Source of the DNA: an uncultured Peptostreptococcaceae bacterium | GTDB lineage: Bacteria; Bacillota; Clostridia; Peptostreptococcales; Anaerovoracaceae | Assembly: GCA_910588185.1 (NCBI GenBank) | Contig: CAJUQR010000006.1 | Span: forward strand, 1 to 64,000 | Length of the DNA stretch: 64,000 nucleotides | Direction: 5' to 3' | Shown: positions 56,571-64,000 of the stretch, piece after piece | Layout of the letters: each line of letters starts with the position of its first letter | How positions within the stretch are numbered: position 1 is the stretch's first letter | The notes under the pieces: model-generated | The model's input: only the letters and a program-made list of their open reading frames with translations | What the model was told of the DNA's origin: nothing | Databases searched by the model: none | Program-made: the position numbers and the translations under genes

Positions 56571-58289
56571 CTAAAATGCTCTGTTTATGGCAGATATAAG
56601 AGCGTTGATTGAAGCATATATGATATCGTTGTGTATTCCTACGCCCCAATAAGTGTTGCCTTTTTTATCTGCTATAGCTACATAGGCTGCCGCTCTTGAA
56701 TTAGACTCTGATTCAAGCGCATGCTCTTCATATGTTATAAAGTCATAATCCAGTTTATGCGGTCCTTTTCTCAGTGCAGTGGTTACTGCGTCCATACGTC
56801 CGTTTCCCTGTCCCTCCAGAGTATATGTTTCGCCGTCTATAACTGCCTCAATTGTTACAGACATACCGTTATCTCCAAGGCTTTCGGACTGAGGAAGTCT
56901 TCTGAATGTAGCATCCTTAAGCTCAAACTTGTCTTTTCTGTTTACATATTCTCTTTGGAATATCTCATAAATCTTCCCTGCCGTTAATTCCTTATGATTA
57001 ACATCTGATACATGTTTCATCAGATAGCCGATTTCTTCTCTCATTGCCTTTGGTATGTTATATCCATAGTTGGTTTCTAAGATATATGCCACACCCCCCT
57101 TGCCTGACTGGCTGTTTATCCTTATTACATCTGCCTCGTATACTCTGTTTATATCATGCGGATCAATAGGAATATACGGCACATTCCAGTTTTCGAGGTT
57201 AAATTCTTCTCTATAGTGCATTCCCTTTGCGATAGCATCCTGGTGAGAACCTGAAAATGCTGCAAATACCAGCTTTCCTCCATATGGCTGTCTAGGGTGA
57301 ACTTTCATATCTGTAAATTTTTCGTACATATCCACTATATAAGGCATATTGGTAAAATCAAGCTCCGGATTGACACCATGCGAGAACAAATTCATAGCTA
57401 CTGTTACTATATCCACATTACCTGTGCGTTCACCATTACCAAAAAGTGTTCCCTCGACTCTGTCTCCACCTGCCAAAAGTCCAAGCTCACAGTCTGCCAC
57501 TGCCGTTCCTCTGTCGTTATGAGGGTGAAGTGATATGATCACATTCTCTCTGCAATGAAGATTATTACTCATGTATTCAATCTGAGAAGCGTATACATGA
57601 GGCATGGACATTGACACTGTAGCAGGAAGATTGATAATAGTCTTACGTTCTTTGCACGGCTTCCATATATCTATGACCGCATTGCATATTTCCAGTGCAT
57701 ATTCCACTTCAGTGCCTGTAAAGCTTTCAGGTGAGTATTCAAACATGAACTGAGTCTCAGGCATCTTTTTTGAATACTCATCAACCATTTTAGCGCCTGA
57801 AACAGCAATCTCCTTTATTTGCTCCTTATCCTTTCTGAATACCTGTTCTCTCTGCGCTACTGATGTAGAATTGTAAAGATGTACTACTGCTTTTTTAACA
57901 CCTTTTAAAGATTCAAAAGTTTTTTCGATTATATGCTGTCTCGACTGAGTGAGTACCTGTATAGTCACATCGTCCGGAATTAAGTTTTTCTCAATCAATG
58001 TTCTTAAAAACTCATATTCTGTCTCTGAAGCTGCCGGAAATCCTACTTCTATTTCTTTAAAACCGATATCACATAGTAGCTTGAAGAACTCCAACTTTTC
58101 TTCCAAGCTCATAGGAACTACTAGAGCCTGATTGCCGTCTCTAAGGTCTACGCTGCACCATCTAGGTGCCTTATCAACGTGGTCTTTTTTTACCCAATTG
58201 TTGGATTCTGTCGGCGGCATAAAATATCCTATACCATATTTAGTATAATTTTTCATGCCTCTGAATTTACCTGTAATGTCTGTCGTCAT
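56571..58289 (-). CDS. leuA: 2-isopropylmalate synthase
   Basis: A 572-residue long-type isopropylmalate synthase. WCSVDLRDGNQALVVPM holds the metal and substrate site; ISLHPHNDRGTAVAD and FGNGERTGNVD follow, and the C-terminal regulatory domain (about 435-572) ends GIHNDIIYASINALISAI. It condenses 2-ketoisovalerate and acetyl-CoA, the first step toward leucine. As the first gene of the operon it lies directly behind the leader peptide and terminator, so it is the main target of leucine attenuation. Confidence 0.96.
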   Translation of the reverse strand: MTTDITGKFRGMKNYTKYGIGYFMPPTESNNWVKKDHVDKAPRWCSVDLRDGNQALVVPMSLEEKLEFFKLLCDIGFKEIEVGFPAASETEYEFLRTLIEKNLIPDDVTIQVLTQSRQHIIEKTFESLKGVKKAVVHLYNSTSVAQREQVFRKDKEQIKEIAVSGAKMVDEYSKKMPETQFMFEYSPESFTGTEVEYALEICNAVIDIWKPCKERKTIINLPATVSMSMPHVYASQIEYMSNNLHCRENVIISLHPHNDRGTAVADCELGLLAGGDRVEGTLFGNGERTGNVDIVTVAMNLFSHGVNPELDFTNMPYIVDMYEKFTDMKVHPRQPYGGKLVFAAFSGSHQDAIAKGMHYREEFNLENWNVPYIPIDPHDINRVYEADVIRINSQSGKGGVAYILETNYGYNIPKAMREEIGYLMKHVSDVNHKELTAGKIYEIFQREYVNRKDKFELKDATFRRLPQSESLGDNGMSVTIEAVIDGETYTLEGQGNGRMDAVTTALRKGPHKLDYDFITYEEHALESESNSRAAAYVAIADKKGNTYWGVGIHNDIIYASINALISAINRAF

Positions 58290-58314
58290 TTTTTCAAAGT
58301 CCTTTCTTTTCTAT

Positions 58315-58350
58315 AAAAAAACCTTGTTTCTAACAGAATAGAAACAAGGT
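58315..58350 (-). terminator. Attenuator terminator of the leu/ilv operon
   Basis: A perfect 12-bp stem (ACCTTGTTTCTA with TAGAAACAAGGT, 6-base loop) is followed on the minus strand by six T or more. It sits between the leader peptide and leuA. Confidence 0.93.
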
Positions 58351-58405
58351 CAAATTTAACATAATTATAAGTTTGTTTACTCGGATTCGGTTAGAATATC
58401 AATGC

Positions 58406-58465
58406 TTAATTATTTTGTGGGATATCTAGTTCTAGTCCGACTAAAATAATATGCAACATCAACAT
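58406..58465 (-). CDS. Leu/Ile/Val leader peptide of the leu/ilv operon
   Basis: A 19-residue frame (MLMLHIILVGLELDIPQNN) with AAGGAG before its ATG. Nine of the 19 codons are Leu, Ile or Val, and Leu is the most frequent. The strong terminator at 58315-58350 follows 55 bases past the stop, and leuA 116 bases past. This is the classic layout of ribosome-mediated attenuation: charged Leu-tRNA lets translation finish and the terminator form. No T-box sequence (for example the AGGGTGGNACCGCG run) is seen. Confidence 0.85.
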   Translation of the reverse strand: MLMLHIILVGLELDIPQNN

Positions 58466-58490
58466 TCTTCTCCTTTCTTAATATATTGTT

Positions 58491-58519
58491 ATACTAACGC
58501 TTTTTTATAATAATGTCAA
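58491..58519 (-). promoter_or_regulatory. Promoter of the leu/ilv operon
   Basis: The minus strand has TTGACA (58519-58514), a 17-base spacer and TAGTAT (58496-58491). A TATAAC four bases downstream is an alternative -10 with a long spacer. Confidence 0.7.
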
Positions 58520-58620
58520 TAGGTTTTTTGTGGTTTTTTACAATTTTTTTGCAAAATTTTATGTATTTTTTACAATACATCTGCATGATGAGATTGTTAC
58601 TTCTAAAGAACACATGCAAT
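58520..58620. other. AT-rich intergenic stretch before repeat copy B
   Basis: Part of the roughly 430-base gap between the leu/ilv promoter and the promoter of the DUF1538 gene. This part is AT-rich without motif; the rest of the gap is repeat copy B (58621-58858) and a short tail. Confidence 0.5.
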
Positions 58621-58858
58621 CCCCGAAAATTTGAAAAATAATGTGGATTTGCAGGGTCAGACCCCGAAAATCTTTGAATTTTCGTTAAGTTTGCAGGGCA
58701 AGAAATTCGATAAAACGCCTATATTTGCTTGCCATATGCTTCATATAGTACATATTTTTAAAAATTGCAAAAGAATTAACCCTGCAAATTTCTTAATTTG
58801 GACATGTTTTTCGGGGTCAAACCCTGTTAATTGCTTTAAAATTTCCAAATTTTCGGGG
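58621..58858 (+). repeat. Dispersed intergenic repeat, copy B, with terminal inverted repeats
   Basis: The element is bounded by a perfect 13-bp inverted repeat: CCCCGAAAATTTG (58621-58633) and CAAATTTTCGGGG (58846-58858). Its core 58654-58829 matches copy A at 32847-33023. TTTGCAGGG (58690-58698) and CCCTGCAAA (58780-58788) pair inside; a further TTTGCAGGG lies at 58648-58656. No target-site duplication is evident. A 112-codon plus frame across it has no conserved counterpart in copy A, so I do not treat it as a gene. Confidence 0.8.
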
Positions 58859-58949
58859 TTCGAGAAACGTTCCCCAAATCATTACAACAATCAACAATCA
58901 TCCGAATTATCCCGGCGCATTCAGACTTTGCATATTTTTTTGAACTTTA

Positions 58950-58978
58950 TTGTTATAGTATTTGATTAAAGTTATACT
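58950..58978 (+). promoter_or_regulatory. Promoter of the DUF1538-PII pair
   Basis: TTGTTA (58950-58955), a 17-base spacer and TATACT (58973-58978), about 60 bases before the proposed start. Confidence 0.65.
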
Positions 58979-59039
58979 ATATTATATAGCAATCGTTCAA
59001 GGATAAGTGCACGGACTATGCAAGGCAGGAGGTGACGAT

Positions 59040-60578
59040 TTGCTGTTTAAGTCTAAATTATCCAAGAAATTCCAAGAATCTGCAGCATCTGTGCTGCCTA
59101 TAGCAATAATAGTTATTCTGCTATGCTTTTCTATAGCGCCAACCCCGACAGATCTCATGCTCTCATTTATAATCGGTACGGGGCTTCTCATTTTAGGTCT
59201 TGGCCTCTTTACTTTCGGTGTAGAAAAATCAATGACGTTAATAGGTACATATACAGGTACACGTCTTACTAAGTTCAGAAAATTATGGCTTATACTGATT
59301 ATAAGCTTTATTCTCGGTATTATCATAACTGTTGCAGAACCTGACCTTCAAGTTCTGGCAGATAATGCCCCTCATATTAATACTTTCGTTTTAATAGTAA
59401 CCGTATCGGTAGGCGTAGGATTATTTCTTATGCTTTGCATGCTTCGTATAATTATGGGAATTCAGCTTCGCTGGATACTGATGTTTTTCTATGCTGTCGT
59501 ATTCATTCTCGCAGATTTTGCTGTTCCTGATTATATAAGTATCGCCTTTGATTCAGGCGGTGTTACTACAGGACCTATGACAGTTCCGTTTATAATTGCC
59601 ATGGGTATAGGTGTTGCTTCTATAAGAAGTGATAAAAATGCTGAAGCAGACAGTTTTGGTCTGGTCGCTCTATGTTCCATAGGGCCTATACTTGCAGTAC
59701 TGCTGCTTGGATTCTTCTATGAGGGAGAAAGCAGCGGCATTACAACTTCTGTCATAGAAAACTACCAAAACACATCTCAAATAGGTCTCAGCTATGTCGA
59801 GGCCATCCCTAAGTATATGACTGAAGTCGCAATCGCATTATCTCCTATAGTAATATTTTTCTTATTGTTCCAGGTATTTGTATTGAAACTTCGCAGACTC
59901 CCGTTTATAAGAATCCTTATCGGTCTTGTATTCACTTACACCGGTTTAGTTTGTTTCTTACTCGGTGTAAATGTAGGATTTTCTCCTCTGGGACTTATTT
60001 TGGGTACTGAACTGGGAGGCGGATGGACTCTATATCTCCTTATACCTATAGCCGCTCTAATGGGATGGTTTATAGTATCTGCAGAGCCTGCTGTTCATGT
60101 GCTCACTAAACAAGTGGAAGAAATAAGCTCTGGTGCCGTATCGCAAAAGGCTATGAAAGTCAGTCTTTCCATAGCTATATCAGCCGCTATGGCTCTTTCA
60201 ATGCTGCGAGTAATTACGGGAATTCACATATTTTATTTTCTCATACCGGGATATATAATTTCACTGGCTTTGAGCTTTTTTGTACCTCAAATGTTTACCG
60301 CAATTGCTTTTGACTCAGGAGGTGTGGCTTCCGGCCCTATGACCGCAACTTTTATGCTTCCTTTTGCTATGGGAGCATGTCAGGCTGTAGGAGGAGATAT
60401 ACTCACAGACGCTTTCGGTCTTGTGGCTCTTGTGGCAATGACGCCCCTCATCACAATTCAAGTAATGGGCGCAGTTTATGTTGTTAAAAGCCGCAAAAAC
60501 GAACAAGTTAAATCACCTCTTTATATTTACAGCGATACAGAGGTTATAGAACTTTGGGAGGAAGAAGAATGCAGTTAA
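59040..60578 (+). CDS. DUF1538 family integral membrane protein
   Basis: A 512-residue membrane protein with about 12-14 hydrophobic segments, an internal duplication of one domain. Each half has an AEP motif (AEPDLQVLA and SAEPAVHVLT) and an AFDSGGV..GPMT motif (AFDSGGVTTGPMT at 169-181, AFDSGGVASGPMTATF later). Paired repeats with such polar motifs are typical of transporters with inverted or tandem topology, but the substrate is unknown. The TTG at 59040 is chosen because GGAGGTGA lies seven bases before it; the in-frame ATG at 59007 has no site. It overlaps the PII-like gene by ten bases, so the two are coupled. Confidence 0.85.
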   Translation: MLFKSKLSKKFQESAASVLPIAIIVILLCFSIAPTPTDLMLSFIIGTGLLILGLGLFTFGVEKSMTLIGTYTGTRLTKFRKLWLILIISFILGIIITVAEPDLQVLADNAPHINTFVLIVTVSVGVGLFLMLCMLRIIMGIQLRWILMFFYAVVFILADFAVPDYISIAFDSGGVTTGPMTVPFIIAMGIGVASIRSDKNAEADSFGLVALCSIGPILAVLLLGFFYEGESSGITTSVIENYQNTSQIGLSYVEAIPKYMTEVAIALSPIVIFFLLFQVFVLKLRRLPFIRILIGLVFTYTGLVCFLLGVNVGFSPLGLILGTELGGGWTLYLLIPIAALMGWFIVSAEPAVHVLTKQVEEISSGAVSQKAMKVSLSIAISAAMALSMLRVITGIHIFYFLIPGYIISLALSFFVPQMFTAIAFDSGGVASGPMTATFMLPFAMGACQAVGGDILTDAFGLVALVAMTPLITIQVMGAVYVVKSRKNEQVKSPLYIYSDTEVIELWEEEECS

Positions 60579-61243
60579 ACTTTATTTTAACCATAATTGA
60601 CAGAGCAAAGGCAGAGTTTGTAACTTCAATCTATGAAGAATTGGAAATCCCTTTAGTTCTTGCCATGCTGGGACGTGATACAAACGCAGAAGAACAGCTG
60701 GACAAATACGGTTTTCAATCAGAAGAGAAAGCAATTGTTGCCGCTGTAGCTGATTCAGAAAAAACCAATCAGCTTATAAAAAACGTCAAGCGAAAATTAT
60801 TTATAGATGTACCCGGATATGGAATGATGCTTGGTATACCTATCAAAAGTGTAGGAGGAGGAAGAACATTGGCTTATTTGACCAACGATACAGTACATGA
60901 TAATGAGAAAGTAGAAATGAAATTTGAATATGAGCTCATATTGGTTATACTCAATCAAAGTTATATGGACGATGTAATGCAGGTTGCAAGATCCGCAGGT
61001 GCTACCGGAGGCACTGTAATTCACGCAAAAGGTACCAGCGGTCATTATGCTCAAAAATTCTTCGGCGTATCTCTTGCCAACGAAAAAGAAGTTATAATGA
61101 TAGTTTCCAAATCTTCAGAAAAGGCAAAAATAATGAAAGCTATTGCAGAGCATACCGGTCCTGAAACTCCGGCAGGAGCAATAACATTCTCACTGCCTGT
61201 TTCAGCAGCAGCCGGTATTAGAGATGCTTTGCCTGAAGAATAA
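60569..61243 (+). CDS. Tandem PII-like signalling protein
   Basis: A 224-residue protein holding two PII-like domains. The second (about 115-215) has the recognisable GATGGTVIHAKGT loop, and EKEVIMIVSKSSEKAKIMKAI, then GAITFSLPVSAAAGI. The first (about 1-105) is more divergent, with AMLGRDTNAEEQLDKYGF. PII proteins bind ATP/ADP and effectors and gate membrane transporters, as GlnK does for AmtB. Start at 60569 follows GGGAGG, and the gene overlaps the DUF1538 gene by ten bases. It is therefore probably the cytoplasmic regulator of that transporter. The canonical T-loop uridylylation tyrosine is not obvious. Confidence 0.85.
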   Translation: MQLNFILTIIDRAKAEFVTSIYEELEIPLVLAMLGRDTNAEEQLDKYGFQSEEKAIVAAVADSEKTNQLIKNVKRKLFIDVPGYGMMLGIPIKSVGGGRTLAYLTNDTVHDNEKVEMKFEYELILVILNQSYMDDVMQVARSAGATGGTVIHAKGTSGHYAQKFFGVSLANEKEVIMIVSKSSEKAKIMKAIAEHTGPETPAGAITFSLPVSAAAGIRDALPEE

Positions 61244-61257
61244 TTGTTCAAATAATA

Positions 61258-61287
61258 AACCATCGACATAGCCGATGGTTTTTCTTT
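61258..61287 (+). terminator. Terminator of the DUF1538-PII operon
   Basis: AACCATCG and CGATGGTT arms with a 7-base loop, followed by TTTCTTT, directly after the PII-like stop. Confidence 0.9.
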
Positions 61288-61293
61288 ACAACA

Positions 61294-61330
61294 AAAAGCA
61301 GGAACATCTTTAAAAGAGTTCCTGCTTTTA
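61294..61330 (-). terminator. Terminator of the pantothenate operon
   Basis: AAAAGCAGGAAC and GTTCCTGCTTTT arms with a 12-base loop. On the minus strand it is followed by TTTTTGTTG, three bases past the panD stop. Confidence 0.85.
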
Positions 61331-61332
61331 TA

Positions 61333-61722
61333 TTACATATCCTCAAGTCTGCCATGCTTTTCATAGCGAGTGATACGGCTGATTTGGTTATTTTCATCTA
61401 CGAACACAACTTTTGGAGAGTTTTCTTTAGCCTCTTCAGGTGTCATACTGGCGTAACACATTATTATGATTTTATCACCTTTCTGTACACATCTGGCAGC
61501 AGCTCCGTTTAAGCAAATCATCCCGCTGCCTCTTTCTCCCGATATGGTATACGTCTCAAAGCGCTGTCCGTTGTTTACGTCTACAATCTGAACTTTTTCA
61601 TACTCCAAAATTCCGGCAGCATCAAGCAAATCTTGATCAACCGTAATACTTCCAACATAATCAAGTTCTGCCTGAATTACTGTAGCTCTATGAATTTTTC
61701 CTTTAAGCATCTGCAAATACAT
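61333..61722 (-). CDS. panD: Aspartate 1-decarboxylase
   Basis: A 129-residue pyruvoyl-dependent decarboxylase. [15 protein letters not shown] is the N-terminal hallmark, and the self-cleavage site G24-S25 (YVGS) matches the family. It makes beta-alanine from aspartate. The ATG at 61722 puts the cleavage site at the canonical residue 24/25; the in-frame ATG further upstream lies over the panC stop. It is last in the panG-panB-panC-panD operon. Confidence 0.95.
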   Translation of the reverse strand: MYLQMLKGKIHRATVIQAELDYVGSITVDQDLLDAAGILEYEKVQIVDVNNGQRFETYTISGERGSGMICLNGAAARCVQKGDKIIIMCYASMTPEEAKENSPKVVFVDENNQISRITRYEKHGRLEDM

Positions 61723-61735
61723 CCCTTTTCTCCCC

Positions 61736-62584
61736 TTAACATTCATAAATAAAATTATCTATAAGTCTAGTCTTACCAATATAAACAGCCATTGCTACAA
61801 GCACGCTTCCGTTCATCTCTGATATCGGGCTTATTGTTTCAGCATTTACAGCTTTAACATAGTCTATCTTTGCCATAGGCTCTTTTTCTATAAGCTGTTT
61901 CATCTCATTTACTATCTTACACGCATCTTTTTCGCCTGACTCTGCCATACTTTTTCCAAGAATAACTGCTTTGCTCAAAACAAGAGCTGCCTGTCTTTCT
62001 TCATCACTTAAGTAAGTATTCCTGGAGCTCTTTGCAAGTCCATCCTCTTCTCTTATGATAGGGCATCCTATTATCTCTATATCAAAATTAAGGTCGCAGA
62101 CCATTCTCTTTATAACTGCCAGCTGTTGTGCGTCCTTCTGTCCAAAATACGCTCTGTCAGGACATACAATATTAAAGAGTTTGGATACAACAGTACACAC
62201 TCCTCTAAAATGAATCGGCCTGGTCTTGCCGCAAAGCTCACTTGTAATCTCTCCTGTCATATCCACCATTGTACATGCACCTTTTTTGTACATTTCATCT
62301 GCCTCGGGATGGAAAATCAAATCAGCACCTGCGTCTTGGCATATTATCGCATCCCTTTCAATATCTCTTGGATAACTATCCAGGTCTTCGCCTGCGCCAA
62401 ACTGAGTGGGATTAACAAAATCGCTTACTACCACCTTATCATTTTCGGCAGCAGCTCTCTCAATAAGGCTCTTATGTCCCTCATGTAAAAATCCCATAGT
62501 CGGCACAAGTCCCACGCTAAGACCTGCTCTTTTCCACTCTTTGACCTGCTGTCTAACTTCGCTGACCGTCTTTACTATTTTCAT
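61736..62584 (-). CDS. panC: Pantothenate synthetase
   Basis: A 282-residue ligase of the pantoate-beta-alanine ligase family. [15 protein letters not shown] contains the HEGH nucleotide site, and [29 protein letters not shown] and [15 protein letters not shown] are visible. It joins pantoate and beta-alanine using ATP. AGAGG precedes the start. Confidence 0.97.
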   Translation of the reverse strand: MKIVKTVSEVRQQVKEWKRAGLSVGLVPTMGFLHEGHKSLIERAAAENDKVVVSDFVNPTQFGAGEDLDSYPRDIERDAIICQDAGADLIFHPEADEMYKKGACTMVDMTGEITSELCGKTRPIHFRGVCTVVSKLFNIVCPDRAYFGQKDAQQLAVIKRMVCDLNFDIEIIGCPIIREEDGLAKSSRNTYLSDEERQAALVLSKAVILGKSMAESGEKDACKIVNEMKQLIEKEPMAKIDYVKAVNAETISPISEMNGSVLVAMAVYIGKTRLIDNFIYEC

Positions 62585-62595
62585 CAGTTTACCTC

Positions 62596-63423
62596 TTAAT
62601 ATAATTTTTCTATAACTTCATCATCAATTTTGAATGTATGTTCTTCAGCTGGGAAAGTACCTTCTTTAACTTCTTTTATATATGCTTTAAAGCCTTCTTT
62701 CATAAGACTTCCCACATCTGCAAAATGTTTTACGAATTTAGGCTTAAAGTCAGAAAACAAGGCAAGCATGTCTTGATATACCAATACTTGTCCGTCGCAG
62801 CCTGCACCTGCTCCTATACCTATGGTAGGAATGCTTATCTTTTCAGATATAAGCGCTGCCAATTTAGCTGGAACGCACTCCAGAACCACTGCAAATGCTC
62901 CTGCCTCTTCAACTGCTTTTGCTTCCTCAAGAAGTTTTTTCGCTGCTTCTTCAGATTTGCCCTGTACTTTAAATCCTCCGAAAGCATTGATAGACTGAGG
63001 AGTAAGTCCTATGTGCGCCATTACAGGAATCGAACTCTCAGTAATAGCTTTAATCTGAGGACAAACAGACGCTCCTCCCTCAAGTTTAACAGCATTGCAG
63101 CGGCCTTCTTTCATAAGCCTTCCTGCATTAGTGACAGCATCAAATATTGAAGCCTGATATGACATAAACGGCATGTCTCCCACCACAAGAGAATTTTTAG
63201 CTCCTCTTGATACTGCTGCCGTATGATGTATCATATCTTCCATAGTTACGGATATGGTATCTTCATATCCAAGCATTACCATACCCAGGGAATCCCCTAC
63301 AAGCAGCATATTGATTCCCGATTCATCCATCAGCTTTGCTGTAGAGTAATCATATGCCGTAAGCATAGTAATCTTATCTCCGTCTTTTTTCTGCTGCCTT
63401 GCCGTAGCTACTGTGTTTTTCAT
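62596..63423 (-). CDS. panB: 3-methyl-2-oxobutanoate hydroxymethyltransferase
   Basis: A 275-residue ketopantoate hydroxymethyltransferase. [35 protein letters not shown] and [10 protein letters not shown] show the metal and substrate sites. It uses 5,10-methylene-THF and 2-ketoisovalerate, linking folate and branched-chain precursors with this pathway. It overlaps panG by four bases. Confidence 0.97.
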   Translation of the reverse strand: MKNTVATARQQKKDGDKITMLTAYDYSTAKLMDESGINMLLVGDSLGMVMLGYEDTISVTMEDMIHHTAAVSRGAKNSLVVGDMPFMSYQASIFDAVTNAGRLMKEGRCNAVKLEGGASVCPQIKAITESSIPVMAHIGLTPQSINAFGGFKVQGKSEEAAKKLLEEAKAVEEAGAFAVVLECVPAKLAALISEKISIPTIGIGAGAGCDGQVLVYQDMLALFSDFKPKFVKHFADVGSLMKEGFKAYIKEVKEGTFPAEEHTFKIDDEVIEKLY

Positions 63424-64000
63424 TTTTCCAGCTCCTTTTTTATCTGTTCATAATCTCTTTCAGGATGTTTTTGTTGAGCCACATCAACCAGCTTCCTTGA
63501 CAGCGTTTTATAAATTTTAAGATTATCTCTGCTGCTGCACTGTAAAGCTTCAATATGACTCCTTATCGTTGTTAAATCTCCCCGCTCAACCGGACCGGTC
63601 AATGCTTTTACAGGTCCCATTTTAACCATGTTGTTGATATTACCAATGACAAGGGGAGCTAGTGCTTTTTCTGCATCTTCCCTGTTAAATCCGCATTTAG
63701 TAAGCATTTCAGCGCTGGTGTTTAAAAGAACTGCCATCTGATTGCTGACCATAACAGCCGCACAATGATATAATGCCTTTTTATCTGTATCTATGGCTAT
63801 AACCTTATTGCCAAGATTCTCAAAGGATTGCTTAATCATTTCCAGATTTCTCTCACTTCCCTCAATGGCAAAATAGGCTTCTTTTAACTTCATAAATGAA
63901 TTATATTTGTCGCTGACTGCATAAAGCGGATGTACAGAATAGGCATATGCACCTCTCTCTTCTGCATCAAAAAAAGCGGCAGATGAAACTGAACCGCTGC
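63420..64000 (-). CDS. panG: PanG-like ketopantoate reductase (DUF2520), C-terminal part
   Basis: A partial frame, open to the right edge of the window; the ATG at 63893 is an internal methionine, because the reading frame continues through [16 protein letters not shown] just upstream. The visible 193 residues match the C-terminal half of Rossmann plus DUF2520 proteins, with SVHPL, FAIEG and [17 protein letters not shown]. PanG, a ketopantoate reductase replacing PanE, belongs to this family. Gene order panG-panB-panC-panD supports that role. The N-terminal NADP-binding half lies outside the window. Confidence 0.8.
   Translation of the reverse strand, partial: SGSVSSAAFFDAEERGAYAYSVHPLYAVSDKYNSFMKLKEAYFAIEGSERNLEMIKQSFENLGNKVIAIDTDKKALYHCAAVMVSNQMAVLLNTSAEMLTKCGFNREDAEKALAPLVIGNINNMVKMGPVKALTGPVERGDLTTIRSHIEALQCSSRDNLKIYKTLSRKLVDVAQQKHPERDYEQIKKELEK

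Noticed and set aside
58290..58519. T-box riboswitch before leuA
   Set aside because: No T-box consensus run is present; a short leader peptide with a terminator explains the region.
58631..58969. 112-codon plus-strand frame across repeat copy B
   Set aside because: Copy A does not keep the frame, and no ribosome binding site is present.

Overview
The window reads as a chromosomal segment of a low-GC, anaerobic, Gram-positive bacterium of the Clostridia. This rests on strong AGGAGG-type ribosome binding sites, consensus TTGACA/TATAAT promoters, a clostridial one-piece PurL, split AICAR transformylase/IMP cyclohydrolase genes, short LeuC/LeuD, a PanG-type ketopantoate reductase, and T-rich intrinsic terminators. 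No rRNA, tRNA, CRISPR array, phage or transposase gene was seen. Genus cannot be fixed by eye.

Layout. (1) 1-1118: start of a probable formate-THF ligase gene and a small membrane protein (UPF0126/TRIC family) behind a tandem glycine riboswitch. (2) 1148-14368: an anaerobic allantoin-degradation island. It holds an XRE-GntR-FCD regulator, carbamate kinase, an aspartate-transcarbamylase-like enzyme, a lactate-permease-type transporter, a fused FdrA-YlbE protein, AllD, AllE, a divergent esterase, AllB and a DUF2877 (YlbF/AllH) protein. FdrA, YlbE and YlbF are the three components of E. coli oxamic transcarbamylase, so the island can be read as allantoin to oxamate plus carbamoyl phosphate plus ATP. 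No allC is present; the unexplained carbamoyltransferase is a possible replacement. A 22-bp palindrome over the transcription start of the main operon is a likely operator. (3) 14426-19466: amidohydrolase, NhaC-type antiporter and a PucR-type regulator. (4) 19895-32572: a purine biosynthesis operon (purE-C-F-M-N, PurO-type cyclohydrolase, AICAR transformylase, purD, purL, CofE-like gene), preceded by a consensus promoter, a ZTP riboswitch and its terminator. Its PurF lacks the N-terminal nucleophilic cysteine. (5) 33150-36483: YeiH-type exporter, ferredoxin-like aldo/keto reductase, SstT. (6) 36921-42635: branched-chain amino acid ABC transporter operon ending in a cytidylate-kinase-like gene, led by a 49-codon Ile/Leu/Val-rich leader ORF and a terminator. 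(7) 43009-45163: LD-carboxypeptidase and a divergent M20 peptidase. (8) 45210-58519: an eleven-gene leucine/isoleucine/valine biosynthesis operon (leuA-C-D, ilvA, leuB, a DUF815 ATPase, ilvB-N-C-D-E) with a 19-codon leader peptide and terminator. (9) 59040-61243: a DUF1538 membrane protein coupled to a tandem PII-like protein. (10) 61333-64000: panG-panB-panC-panD.

The genes share a one-carbon, nitrogen and amino-acid theme. Carbamoyl phosphate and ammonia released from allantoin feed ATP and nitrogen pools. Purine synthesis is tied to 10-formyl-THF status by the ZTP riboswitch. Both the uptake and the synthesis of branched-chain amino acids appear to be attenuated by leader-peptide translation. 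Two intergenic regions about 26 kb apart carry copies of one roughly 176-bp repeat with internal inverted repeats, which no coding feature explains.
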